42,079 bases of DNA from an uncultured Anaerolineales bacterium (GCA_937135955.1 CAKZOB010000014.1:1-42079), one strand, 5' to 3'. Shown: positions 8,307-15,480, numbered from the stretch's first letter. Made by a program: numbers and translations. The notes: generated by a model from the letters alone, not told the origin.

Positions 8307-8427
8307 GGTGAGTCCCTCCCAAAGACAGGATGAGCGGTGGGCCAGCGAACCGGACAGCGACACACCGCACGACCGGCGCGGGCACTCCGTGCATCCAACG
8401 AACGTTATGAACGTTGCTGGAACACCA

Positions 8428-8632
8428 CTGCCGCACCTTTTGGGCCGCCGTTGCCGACGGTGTTTGTGGCGCAGCTTCGGTTGGGAGGGAAGAGCAAGGG
8501 GCGTGGCGCACCCCTGACGGCATCCGCAGATCGTTCGATTTTCCCCCGCCGGAGCGGGGTTAGGCTCGCCTTGCGACGAGCAACCGTCACCTCGTATCCC
8601 CGCACCACCTTTGGCGCGCGGGGCCTTACGCT
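8428..8632 (-). ncRNA. glmS: glmS self-cleaving ribozyme in the glmS leader
   Basis: Catalytic RNA that cleaves the glmS message when glucosamine-6-phosphate binds. On the minus strand, cleavage is predicted between A8632 and G8631 in AGCGTAAGG, which aligns with the consensus A|GCGCCaGrr. Next is a hairpin, CCCCGC (8623-8618) with GCGGGG (8603-8598), then the conserved ACGAGG (8594 to 8590 and beyond). Helix TGACGG (8589-8584) pairs perfectly with CCGTCA (8520-8515). Between these strands stands AAAATCGA, a 4-nt linker and TCTGCGGATG, matching the core AUCGA...UCGGCGGAUG except one base. That base change is compensated: C8630-G8629-T8628-A8627 pairs with TGCG at 8528-8525. About 40 nt carrying two extra hairpins, with GCAA and TCCG tetraloops, sit inside the core helix loop. 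Downstream hairpins (8514-8498 and 8474-8428) form the 3' domain. Confidence 0.9.
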
Positions 8633-8852
8633 AGCGTTCCCTCATTCAGCGTCGGTAAACCTCCTCTTTCCGGATAATTCAGTGTAGAAACAGTATAACT
8701 GCCCAGGCCGGAAATGTGCAAATAAAGATTTGTAAAAAGAGCACAATTGACGATGGTCAACCAGGCGGTGGGCAAACGCCGGAACGCGACCCTTGTCAGC
8801 CTGCGCGACAGCCATCACAATTGGGGCGTTCGCTGGTGAAGAGAACAGGCCG
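8633..8852. other. Intergenic DNA between the glmS ribozyme and the LCP gene
   Basis: 220 bp. It contains the glmS promoter (8692-8721, minus) and a strong purine-rich AGGAGG (8665-8660, minus) just before the ribozyme. Toward the LCP gene I see no convincing promoter: a TTGACG at 8747 has no matching -10. Confidence 0.5.
8692..8721 (-). promoter_or_regulatory. Promoter of glmS and its ribozyme leader
   Basis: Minus strand: TTGCAC (8721-8716), 18 bp, TATACT (8697-8692). Initiation near 8685 would place about 50 nt before the ribozyme cleavage site and about 380 nt before the glmS ATG, as expected for a ribozyme-controlled message. Confidence 0.65.
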
Positions 8853-9779
8853 ATGACGAGACCTCCCTATCCCCTGGTGCCAACCTATCGCCGACCGCTG
8901 CGCTCTGCCCGTCTCCGCCGACGGCGCGGGCTGTGTCTGGTCGGTTGTTTGCTGCCGCTGCTCATGCTATGTTGCAGCCTGAGCGCGTGTATCTTGCCGT
9001 TGCTGATCACCCCTGGGCCGGTGGACATCGTGATCATGGGCGTAGACGCCCGCCCCGGCGAAGGCTATCTGACACGGGCCGATAGCATCATGCTGCTCAA
9101 CGTCACGCCGTGGCGCTTGCGGGTGAGCCTGCTCTCCATCCCGCGCGACGTATTCATTCAGGTGCCCGGCTACGGCGAGCAGCGCATCAATACCATCAAC
9201 ACCCTGGGCGAACAGGAGTCGCCCGGCTCTGGCCCGGCCCTGCTGAAAGCCAGCCTGCAGCAGAGCTTCGGCGTGGGGGTGGAGCGCTACGTCCGGCTGG
9301 ATTTCGAGGCATTCGTAGCGGTGATTGACGCGGTGGGCGGCGTGGACATTGACGTGCCCAAGCTGATCGTAGACTACGAATACCCGACTGCGGACGGTGG
9401 CGTGATGACCGTGCGCTTCGAGCCTGGGCGGCAGCACATGGACGGCGAACGGGCGTTGCAATATGCGCGCACCCGTCACCAGGACGACGATTATCAGCGC
9501 GCCGCCCGTCAACAGCAGGTGCTCGACGCCCTGCTGCGCAAGCTCTCGGACCCGCGCTATATCTACACCTGGCCGCGCGTGCTGTACGCCATTCAGGCAC
9601 ACACCGACACCAACCTCAATCTCTGGGATATGTGGCGGCTGGGGCCAGCGCTGTTGCTGGGATGGCACAACCGCGAACAGCGCGTGTTGCAGCGCGAAGA
9701 CCTGATCGGCATGGCTGCCGGCTACTGGGTGCCGGACTACGAGCGGCTGCGGCCCTGGATCGAGGCACACTTCGACTGA
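8853..9779 (+). CDS. LytR-CpsA-Psr (LCP) family cell-wall glycopolymer ligase
   Basis: LCP enzymes move glycopolymers from undecaprenyl-phosphate carriers onto peptidoglycan or other wall acceptors outside the membrane. The 308-residue protein has a short basic cytosolic end (RRRR), one membrane anchor (about 26-52) and an LCP domain (about 58-230). Visible signatures are IVIMGVDARPG (D65, R67), TRADSIMLL (R75, D77), SIPRDVFIQVPG (R98, D99), RINTINTLG (R111), GGVDIDVPK, and ALQYARTRHQDDDYQRAARQQ with R206, R208, D211-D213 and R219. These are the phosphate- and Mg-binding residues of the family. A TTG at 8793 opens the same frame, but the ATG at 8853 places the basic end directly before the helix. 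The gene is divergent from glmS; both supply wall or surface glycan. Repeat copy 2 follows about 95 bp after the stop. Confidence 0.93.
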   Translation: MTRPPYPLVPTYRRPLRSARLRRRRGLCLVGCLLPLLMLCCSLSACILPLLITPGPVDIVIMGVDARPGEGYLTRADSIMLLNVTPWRLRVSLLSIPRDVFIQVPGYGEQRINTINTLGEQESPGSGPALLKASLQQSFGVGVERYVRLDFEAFVAVIDAVGGVDIDVPKLIVDYEYPTADGGVMTVRFEPGRQHMDGERALQYARTRHQDDDYQRAARQQQVLDALLRKLSDPRYIYTWPRVLYAIQAHTDTNLNLWDMWRLGPALLLGWHNREQRVLQREDLIGMAAGYWVPDYERLRPWIEAHFD

Positions 9780-9874
9780 GGGGCAGGGCGCGTTGTGTGG
9801 CCAGGGAAAAGAGGTTGAATCGCGCAGAACCAGGTCAGCCCTGTCTTATCATTACCCACATCTTGAGCCGATGG

Positions 9875-10112
9875 CCCTCATCCCCCGGCTCCTTCTCCCG
9901 CGCTGCGCGCGAAGGGGAGCACTCGCACGACAGAGAGTAAGTCCCCTCGCCCCGCGACGCAGTCGCGAAGGAGAGGGGATGTAGGGGTGAGGGGAGACTT
10001 GTGGGTAATGCATAGCCGCGTCGGGGAGGGGGCAAGCCGAGCGAAGCGAGACTGGGGGTGAGGTCAACCACAGCGCAGCAAACTACCTGTCACATTTTGC
10101 TCGCGCCCCCCA
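9875..10112 (-). repeat. Dispersed structured repeat, copy 2, with internal extra element
   Basis: Inverted relative to copies 1 and 3. The folded core lies at 9875-9994: outer arms CCCTCATCCCC and GGGGTGAGGG, two hairpins, and the perfect CGCGAC-GCA-GTCGCG palindrome. The leader (TGTCACATTTTGC, then TCGCGCCCCCC) lies at 10088-10111. Between core and leader, about 75 bp (10017-10069) replace the short GCAGCAG palindrome found in the other copies. This block runs from GGGGAGGGGGC through a palindromic stretch to GGGGGTGAGGTCAACC, and a related block is found inside the coding region at 29920-30006. The leader ends about 20 bp before the -35 of the next gene. Confidence 0.85.
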
Positions 10113-10130
10113 ATAGAATAGAACAAATGT

Positions 10131-10159
10131 TTGACTTTTGTCATCACTCGTGCTATCCT
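10131..10159 (+). promoter_or_regulatory. Promoter of the VOC gene
   Basis: TTGACT (10131-10136), 17 bp, TATCCT (10154-10159), with an extended TGC immediately before the -10. It lies just outside the edge of repeat copy 2. The leader to the ATG at 10204 is about 38 nt. Confidence 0.7.
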
Positions 10160-10203
10160 CTGGTCATTGCACGGGCCTGGCCCACAGCACAAGGAGGATT
10201 CCC

Positions 10204-10572
10204 ATGCCCCGCGTCATACATTTCGAAATTCCCGCCCAAGAACCGCAGAAAATCGCCCGCTTCTATCAGGATGTGTTCGGCTGGACGATCGAGAAGTGGC
10301 AGGGACCGGTCGAGTACTGGCTGGTCATGACCGGGCCGGAGGGCACGCCGGGCATCAACGGCGGCCTGTACAAGCCTGAGGGCACTTTCAGCGGCACCAT
10401 CAACACGCTGGAGGTAGACGATCTCGACGCCTATCTGGCCAAAGTGAAAGCCCATGGCGGCACCGTGGTGATGGATAAGATGGTCGTGCCGTCCGTGGGT
10501 TGGCTGGCCTACTGCGCCGATGTCGAGGGCACCGTCTTCGGCCTGATGCAGTCCGATCCGCACGCCGCCTAG
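10204..10572 (+). CDS. Small VOC-superfamily (glyoxalase-like) protein
   Basis: 122 residues with the paired beta-alpha-beta3 modules of the vicinal oxygen chelate fold: VIHFEIPA...IARFYQDVFGW in the first half and INTLEVDDLDAYLAKVKAHGG...AYCADVEGTVFGLMQ in the second. It belongs to the 'predicted enzyme related to lactoylglutathione lyase' group. H6 and the terminal strand residues sit where metal ligands lie in the superfamily, but the substrate is unknown. The longest frame starts at 10138, inside the promoter. The ATG at 10204 has AAGGAGGA six to eight bases before it and is clearly the start. It is a single-gene unit with its own promoter and a GC hairpin (10602-10622) behind it, facing the convergent TatD gene. 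Confidence 0.85.
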   Translation: MPRVIHFEIPAQEPQKIARFYQDVFGWTIEKWQGPVEYWLVMTGPEGTPGINGGLYKPEGTFSGTINTLEVDDLDAYLAKVKAHGGTVVMDKMVVPSVGWLAYCADVEGTVFGLMQSDPHAA

Positions 10573-10601
10573 CCCTGGCACACCCAGTCCGCGCATCACG
10601 T

Positions 10602-10622
10602 GGCCCGCTCACCCCGCGGGCC
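10602..10622. terminator. Hairpin between convergent VOC and tatD-like genes
   Basis: Perfect 7-bp stem GGCCCGC (10602-10608) with GCGGGCC (10616-10622) and loop TCACCCC, located between two convergent stop codons. No T-tract follows, so termination activity is only inferred from position. Confidence 0.45.
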
Positions 10623-10636
10623 GCGTTCGTCCTGGC

Positions 10637-11416
10637 TCACGATCCCGCCAGCAGGCTTTGCAGGGAGGCCAGCCGGGGATCGTCGCCGACCAGCCGCGCC
10701 AGATTGGCGCGCACCTGCGCGGCGAGCGTTTGCTGATCGGTGCCGCGCAGAGCGGCCAGCGCACGCACCACGTCTATCACCAGGCGCGGCATCCCTCGCT
10801 CGCCCACCAGCCATTCCCAGCCACCAGGGTTATCGGTCTCGGTGAGCAGTTGTTCCGGCGGGACGCGGCAGGCGATGGCGCGGATGGCTTCCGAGCGCAG
10901 CACTTCCACACCGACCGTGAAGTACGCACCCCAGGCGATCAATTCGTCCAGCACGTCTAGCGGGCCGGAATACCAGTGCACGATGGCCCGCCGCACTTCA
11001 TAGTGCCGCAGCAGGTCGAGCACTTCGCGCTCGGCCCCTTTGGTGTGCAGGTTGACGATCTTGTCCTGCTCGCGGGCTGCGGCCAGGAAATACTCGAAGA
11101 CGCGCCGTTGCGCCGGATAGGTCGCCGGGTCTTCCACCCAGACCGTATCCAGCCCAATTTCGCCTAGCATGGGACTGCTATCTATCAATGGGTCGAGCGC
11201 GGACAAATCCCCGGCGAAACGGGGCGCTTCCCAGGGGTGAATGCCGAAACATGCCAGCACGTGGGGGCTGCGCTCAGCGATGGCCCGCGCCTGCTGATAG
11301 GAGTCTACGTCCATGCTCACGCTGAAGGTGAGAATATGCAGGCGGGCTATCTCGTCCAGGGCAAGGGGTAGTACCTCCCCGTAGTGATCGAGGTGAGCAT
11401 GGGCGTCAATCCACAC
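10637..11416 (-). CDS. TatD-family metal-dependent hydrolase
   Basis: 259-residue amidohydrolase-fold protein of the TatD DNase family. Metal-binding residues are all present: H6 and H8 (DAHAHLD), E86 (LGEIGLD), H124 (NLHTKG), H147 (IVHWYSG) and D195 (TETDNPGG). TatD enzymes act as 3'-5' exonucleases or related phosphoesterases. The TETDNPGG stretch differs from the usual TDSPY/F, so this may be a side branch with another substrate. An upstream GTG at 11437 is in frame, but AAAGGAGAG lies between it and a second GTG at 11416, at proper spacing. The second GTG also starts two residues before the DAHAH motif, so it is chosen. The start is about 15 bp after the CPBP stop codon; the two genes are probably cotranscribed. 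Confidence 0.88.
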   Translation of the reverse strand: MWIDAHAHLDHYGEVLPLALDEIARLHILTFSVSMDVDSYQQARAIAERSPHVLACFGIHPWEAPRFAGDLSALDPLIDSSPMLGEIGLDTVWVEDPATYPAQRRVFEYFLAAAREQDKIVNLHTKGAEREVLDLLRHYEVRRAIVHWYSGPLDVLDELIAWGAYFTVGVEVLRSEAIRAIACRVPPEQLLTETDNPGGWEWLVGERGMPRLVIDVVRALAALRGTDQQTLAAQVRANLARLVGDDPRLASLQSLLAGS

Positions 11417-11430
11417 TGGCCACTCTCCTT

Positions 11431-12084
11431 TCAGCACTCGATGTCATCTGGCTGGGCGGGGATAGCCTGGACTGCGCGCTGCTGTTCCTGCCAGTGTCGC
11501 ATCAGCAACAGGAACATCAGCGCGTCAATGACGGTGTGCGCAGCAATGGGCGCCCACAACCCGTCGCGCCACAGGGCCAGCCCGCCCAGCAACAGACCGG
11601 CGCAGGTGGCATAGAGGAAATAGGCGAACGAGATGGCGTGCAGCGCCCCGAAGATCACCGAAGCGAGCAGCAGCCCCCAGGCTGGTTGCATGGCCCCGCG
11701 AAAGAGGATTTCCTCTGGAATGCCCGCCAGCAAGCCAAAGAGCAGCGCATGGTGAGGGCGCAGCGCGGGCATGTCCAGCACCGACATCAGCAAGCGCTCG
11801 ATGCGACGCAGCGATGGCACGTTCTGAAAGACACGCCAGGCCGCGAAGGTGAAAATCTCGCCCACGAGCACGCCCAACAACACGTCGCGCAGCCAGCCAT
11901 CGCGCGGGAACCAGGCGTGCGGCAAGTCTTGCCCGGCCAGCAACGCCCACAGCGTCCCCCCGACCACCATCAGCAGCCCGGCCATAGTCCCCAACCCGAT
12001 CAACACGCGGGGGTGCAGGCGCGGCGTGACGGGTCTTTGACCAGGGGGCATGAGGTGGGGTATAGTCAGGTGCACACTCATCAT
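11431..12084 (-). CDS. CPBP-family intramembrane glutamic endopeptidase
   Basis: 217-residue multi-pass membrane protein of the CPBP/Abi (CAAX protease and bacteriocin-processing) family. Motif 1 is GIPEEILFRG with the catalytic EE and arginine (E124, E125, R129). Motif 2 is FGALHA (H149). Motif 3 is HTVIDAL (H183, D187; the usual Asn is Asp here). About six hydrophobic helices surround these. Family members cleave membrane peptides or confer bacteriocin self-immunity; no bacteriocin gene is seen nearby. Two ATGs (12084, 12081) and a GTG at 12075 compete after AAAGG, so the exact start is uncertain by a few residues. It is the first gene of a two-gene unit with tatD. Confidence 0.88.
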   Translation of the reverse strand: MMSVHLTIPHLMPPGQRPVTPRLHPRVLIGLGTMAGLLMVVGGTLWALLAGQDLPHAWFPRDGWLRDVLLGVLVGEIFTFAAWRVFQNVPSLRRIERLLMSVLDMPALRPHHALLFGLLAGIPEEILFRGAMQPAWGLLLASVIFGALHAISFAYFLYATCAGLLLGGLALWRDGLWAPIAAHTVIDALMFLLLMRHWQEQQRAVQAIPAQPDDIEC

Positions 12085-12120
12085 CCTTTCAGCAAACGCC
12101 CAGCGTCTTCTCAGAGATGT

Positions 12121-12149
12121 GTTATATCGTAAAAGTTGTCCGCCGCGAA
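12121..12149 (-). promoter_or_regulatory. Candidate promoter of the CPBP-tatD unit
   Basis: Minus strand: TATAAC (12126-12121) preceded at 17 bp by TTCGCG, a weak -35. The leader would be short, about 30 nt. Confidence 0.35.
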
Positions 12150-12271
12150 TTCGTCCCTTTTCTGTGAGTCCGGCGTCCCGTCAGTGCATCTAAGTCTAAT
12201 GAGCTAGCCCTCTTGTTTCAGCCACACAGTGTCCTCTTGGTCAGTATTTATCTAATTCTAATCAAAATAAA

Positions 12272-12300
12272 TTGATTTTTATCTGAAAAACTCGTATCAT
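12272..12300 (+). promoter_or_regulatory. Promoter of the sigma-factor gene
   Basis: TTGATT (12272-12277), exactly 17 bp, TATCAT (12295-12300), inside the only A/T-rich stretch of the gap. The 5' leader is about 80 nt. This is a housekeeping-type promoter. Confidence 0.7.
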
Positions 12301-12388
12301 GAAGGGCGAAATACTTCCATGCAACACCTCTCGGACCGCTGGCTGGGCGGGGAAAGTCCCTGCCATATCCACAAGAAGGTAGGCTCAA

Positions 12389-13450
12389 GTGGTCGCCATA
12401 ACCAAACCCGTGCACAACTTTGTCCCAGACTCGCCGCTAGAATGGGCCTCGGAGTTCGAGCCATTCGATAGCGATGTAGAGTTTGCCTTTGAGGGCGAGA
12501 CGGCGGCTGAGGAATCCGATGTAGCCTATATGCCGCAGACCGACGCCGACTTGCTGCAGTTCTATTTTCGCGACATTCGCCCCATCTCCGAACCCATTGA
12601 TCCCGAACGCGAGCAGGCCCTGGCCCGCTTGGTACAGGCCGGACTACGCGCCCAGGAGCAACTGGCTCGCCAGGACCTAGATTGCGACGAGGTTGACGAC
12701 GAGTATTGCGACGTGATCGCCCTGGCCGAGGCAGCCCGCCAGGAACTGATCCTGGCCAATACCCGCCTGGTGATCTCCATCGCCAAGAAATATCAGGGGC
12801 GCGGCCTGCCCCTGCCCGACCTGATCCAGGAAGGCAACCTGGGTCTTATGAAAGCCGTGGATCGCTTCGATCCGTCGCGGGGGGTGCGCCTGAGCACCTA
12901 CGCCACCTGGTGGATTCGGCAGTCCATCGCGCGGGCAGCAGGTGACCGCGGACGCACCATCCGCCTGCCCATCAACCAGGGGCAGCGGTGGGGGCGGCTG
13001 CGTCGTATGAGCGAGCGCCTGGCCCAGGAACTGGGCCGCGAACCGACCACTGAAGAACTGGCCGAGGAAGCCAGCCTGACCCCTGAACAGGTGGAAACTA
13101 CCTTGCTGGCCGCCCGCGAACCCGTGCAGCTCGACGAGCTGGTGGGCGACGAGGAAAATCGCCCCCGCGCCGACCTGGTCGCCGACCAGGAGAGCGAGTT
13201 GCCGGAAGAAGCGACCGCCCGGCAGTTGCTGGTGGAGTCGATCAGCTTCCTGCTGGGGGCGTTGCCTCCGCGCGAGGCACGCATCATCCGCCTGCGCTTT
13301 GGCCTGGAAAACGGCGATGCGCATAGCATGTCGCAGATCGGGCAACTGATGGGCTACAGCCGCGAACGCATCCGTCAACTGCAGCACGCGGCGCTCAGCA
13401 AACTGCGGCAGATGCAGCAGGAATACGGCCTGGCCGATTATCTGGAGTAG
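12389..13450 (+). CDS. RNA polymerase sigma factor, sigma-70 family group 2
   Basis: 353-residue sigma factor. An acidic N-terminal tail (1-48) replaces region 1.1. Region 1.2 begins [10 protein letters not shown] (about 54). Region 2 (about 116-190) includes [36 protein letters not shown] and [14 protein letters not shown], which bind core polymerase and the -10 element. Region 3 (about 196-270) and region 4 (about 282-342) follow, with the helix-turn-helix [20 protein letters not shown] contacting the -35. Region 2.4/3.0 reads [19 protein letters not shown], less conserved than the RTIRIPVHM of primary sigma, and the N-terminus is short. I therefore call it an alternative group-2 factor, not RpoD. 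GTG start with GAAGGTAGG upstream. A strong promoter and an intrinsic terminator make it a single transcription unit. Confidence 0.92.
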   Translation: MVAITKPVHNFVPDSPLEWASEFEPFDSDVEFAFEGETAAEESDVAYMPQTDADLLQFYFRDIRPISEPIDPEREQALARLVQAGLRAQEQLARQDLDCDEVDDEYCDVIALAEAARQELILANTRLVISIAKKYQGRGLPLPDLIQEGNLGLMKAVDRFDPSRGVRLSTYATWWIRQSIARAAGDRGRTIRLPINQGQRWGRLRRMSERLAQELGREPTTEELAEEASLTPEQVETTLLAAREPVQLDELVGDEENRPRADLVADQESELPEEATARQLLVESISFLLGALPPREARIIRLRFGLENGDAHSMSQIGQLMGYSRERIRQLQHAALSKLRQMQQEYGLADYLE

Positions 13451-13499
13451 GCTCGTTTCGCCCCAGACAGCTTCGCACTGTGATCCCCCTCATGGTGTA

Positions 13500-13541
13500 G
13501 CGCGACCGGATAGCTCAGCCGTCCGGTCGCGCGCTTTCTTT
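13500..13541 (+). terminator. Intrinsic terminator of the sigma-factor gene
   Basis: Perfect 11-bp stem GCGCGACCGGA (13500-13510) and TCCGGTCGCGC (13522-13532), 11-nt loop, followed by GCTTTCTTT. Classic rho-independent shape, 50 bp after the stop codon. Confidence 0.88.
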
Positions 13542-13586
13542 GCTGGAGACAAACAACGACGGAGCGCAATTCGTCGCGAAGACATC

Positions 13587-13650
13587 GGGGGCGCAGAGAG
13601 CAGAAGCAACACGGCTCCGTGTCCTTCTCTGCACCCTCTGTGGTTCAATC
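13587..13650. repeat. Imperfect palindromic repeat remnant (second family)
   Basis: GGGGGCGCAGAGA (13587-13599) pairs with TCTCTGCACCC further on, around the exact palindrome ACACGG-CT-CCGTGT (13609-13622). The right side continues CTCTGTGGTTC. The style matches the CTCTGTG/CACAGAG-type interspersed repeats common in Chloroflexota and cyanobacterial genomes. A related string, CTCTGCGTCCTCGGC, occurs at about 18583-18610. Confidence 0.5.
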
Positions 13651-13668
13651 TCTAGCCCCAACGGATGA

Positions 13669-13698
13669 TTGTCGCCCAGGGCTGGAATCCGTTATCAT
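13669..13698 (+). promoter_or_regulatory. Candidate promoter of the PPIase gene
   Basis: TTGTCG (13669-13674), 18 bp, TATCAT (13693-13698), the same -10 hexamer as the sigma-gene promoter. The ATG is 39 bp downstream. Confidence 0.5.
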
Positions 13699-13736
13699 AG
13701 GGGCGCGGTGTCTGCGACGAAGGCGAGAGGTACGCC

Positions 13737-14852
13737 ATGCGACAAGTCCTTCCATTTTCTCGACACCTGCCCTGGGTGCTGCTGATGGCCGCGCTGGCCC
13801 TGACGCTGATTGCGCCCGCCCTGGCGCAGGAGGAGGAGGTCGTCAGCACCGTCAACGGCGATCCCATTTCTCGCGCCGACTTCCACGCCCGCGTACAACT
13901 GGTGCGCTGGCAGTATCTCCGGGAACTGAGCACGCTCTACGAGCTGACCGGCGGCAACCTGGCGCTGGTAGCCACGCACGCCACCCGGCTTGTTGCCAGC
14001 CTCAGCGATCCGCTGGCGCTGGCCGACGCTGTGCTGTCGGAGATGGAGACCGAGCGCCTGCTGTGGCAGGCGGGCGAAGCGCGGGGACTGACGCCTGCTG
14101 CCGAAGATGCCGCCGCGCGCGAGGCGGCTTTCTTTAGCCTGTGGACGAACGTGCCCATCAGCGAACTCTCTGGCAACGCCGCGGCGCAGGCGTTCATCAC
14201 CGACTGGTATGCGGGAGCACAGGCTGCCTCGGGGTTGGGGCGCGACGACATTCTGCCCCTCTTCGCCACCGAAGCGTTGCGCGCCCGTCTGTATGACCTC
14301 GTAGCCGCCAGCGTCCCCGCTGAAGAACCAGCAGTGCGCTCGCGCCATATCCTGTGCAGCTTTCACCCTGATCAGCCGGATAACACCGCTCCTCCCACTG
14401 ATGCCGAACGCGAAGCGGCCCGGCAATGCATCCGCTCCGCACAGACGCGCCTGGCGACGGGCGAACCGTTCGCCGACGTAGCCGCCGCGCTCTCCGATGA
14501 CCGCGTCAGCGCGGCCAGAGGGGGCGACCTGGGCTGGGTGCTACTCAGCTACCTGACTGAAGCCTACGCCAACGCCGCCCGCGAGGCCGATCTCAACACG
14601 ATCGTCGGGCCGGTGGAGACCGAATACGGCCTGCACCTGATCGAGGTACTCGACCGGCGCGTGCAGACGCTCACTGAAGAGCAATATCAAGAAGCGCAGC
14701 AGGGGTACTTCGAGCTGTGGGTGGACGATCTGCGCGCCCAGGCGACCATCACCCGCGCCGACGATTGGGATGTGAACGTTCCAGACACGCCCGATCTCTC
14801 GACGCTGGACGTGGCTGTGCAGCAAGCCATCGCGCAGTTGGTGGGGGAGTGA
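13737..14852 (+). CDS. Secreted peptidyl-prolyl cis-trans isomerase (parvulin / SurA-PrsA type)
   Basis: 371-residue exported foldase. A signal peptide (1-30, ending APALA-Q) is followed by a SurA_N-like helical region starting VVSTVNGDPISRADFH and a parvulin (PPIC) domain at about 200-308. The domain shows RSRHIL (201-206), FADVAAALSDDR, RGGDLGWV (261-268) and GPVETEYGLHLIEVLDRR (291-308). It should speed proline isomerisation in proteins folding outside the membrane, as PrsA does. Oddly, the residue after HIL is a cysteine (C207), and a second cysteine, C231, lies 24 residues on; these are the only cysteines in the protein and could pair. The ATG at 13737 has GAGAGG seven bases upstream. 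The next gene follows after 52 bp in the same direction and may be cotranscribed. Confidence 0.9.
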   Translation: MRQVLPFSRHLPWVLLMAALALTLIAPALAQEEEVVSTVNGDPISRADFHARVQLVRWQYLRELSTLYELTGGNLALVATHATRLVASLSDPLALADAVLSEMETERLLWQAGEARGLTPAAEDAAAREAAFFSLWTNVPISELSGNAAAQAFITDWYAGAQAASGLGRDDILPLFATEALRARLYDLVAASVPAEEPAVRSRHILCSFHPDQPDNTAPPTDAEREAARQCIRSAQTRLATGEPFADVAAALSDDRVSAARGGDLGWVLLSYLTEAYANAAREADLNTIVGPVETEYGLHLIEVLDRRVQTLTEEQYQEAQQGYFELWVDDLRAQATITRADDWDVNVPDTPDLSTLDVAVQQAIAQLVGE

Positions 14853-14904
14853 GGGCTGACTGCGGAGTTTGGGAATATTTCGGGTAAGAAAGGGGTGGCT
14901 GACG

Positions 14905-15432
14905 ATGCAGGGACAGGCGAGCATCCGACAGGGGTACGTGGCAGGCGAGTTCATGACGCGCACCTACCGCATCAGCGGGGAAGTTGAGGCGAAGGGCACA
15001 CCCATCCTGGATCAGCTCAACGATCTCAACGCGCTGTTTCTACACCTGAAGCGCATGTTCATCTCGCCGCTGCTCGACCCCACCGTGCTGACCGGCAACT
15101 TCGAGCAGGGCGAGGTGCGCAAAGACACGCTGGGGCTGGTGGTGCTCAGTCAGTGGCGCGATGGCCTGCCGCTGCGCGAGGGGCGCTACGTGGGGCCAGA
15201 TCACGTAGACCGCGAAGTGTTCGTGGTGGTATCCGGTTTCGAGGTTGAGGGAGCGATCCGCCTGCACAAATCGGTGAACGTGCCCAACTTCGTGCGCACC
15301 ACGCCCGAACAGTTCATCCCGATCTTCGACGCCAAGGCCACGCTCACCGCTCGCCGCAGTGTCGTCTTCAAAGGCGGCGCTATTCTGGTCAACCGGGGTC
15401 ATATCGAAGTCTTTGCCATGCTCAAAGATTAG
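14905..15432 (+). CDS. Uncharacterised beta-rich protein with internal duplication
   Basis: 175 residues, no signal peptide or membrane segment. Two similar units can be read. One has TYRISGEVEAKGTP, then LNDLNALFLHLKRMFISPLLDPTV; the other has GFEVEGAIRLHKSVNVPNFVR, then EQFIPIFDAKATLTARR. Each has a beta strand, a short loop, a 'dLN/pNF' turn and a hydrophobic strand ending 'l.Da.vt'. This layout is like small DUF6812-type beta domains that occur beside response-regulator genes, but I do not recognise the family with confidence and give no function. A TTG at 14869 opens the frame. The ATG at 14905 with AAAGGGGTG before it is preferred. It sits 48 bp before the receiver-ATPase gene, so the two are likely cotranscribed. 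Confidence 0.65.
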   Translation: MQGQASIRQGYVAGEFMTRTYRISGEVEAKGTPILDQLNDLNALFLHLKRMFISPLLDPTVLTGNFEQGEVRKDTLGLVVLSQWRDGLPLREGRYVGPDHVDREVFVVVSGFEVEGAIRLHKSVNVPNFVRTTPEQFIPIFDAKATLTARRSVVFKGGAILVNRGHIEVFAMLKD

Positions 15433-15480
15433 ATGACTTTCGGCAGCGCGTTCATTTACGAAGGGCTTAAGGACTCATCT

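Larger units (their letters stand above)
12085..12388. other. Divergent promoter region between the CPBP gene and the sigma-factor gene
   Basis: 304 bp. The middle and right part (about 12235-12310) is A/T-rich in contrast to its surroundings and carries the sigma-gene promoter. A candidate CPBP promoter lies at 12121-12149. No coding potential or repeat was recognised. Confidence 0.55.

Noticed and set aside
8337-8687. Open frame of 116 codons over the glmS leader
   Set aside because: The region is explained by the ribozyme structure on the other strand. There is no ribosome-binding site or protein pattern.
12389-13450. Calling the sigma factor RpoD (primary sigma)
   Set aside because: It lacks a region 1.1 of normal size and departs from the primary-sigma sequence after RTIRLP.
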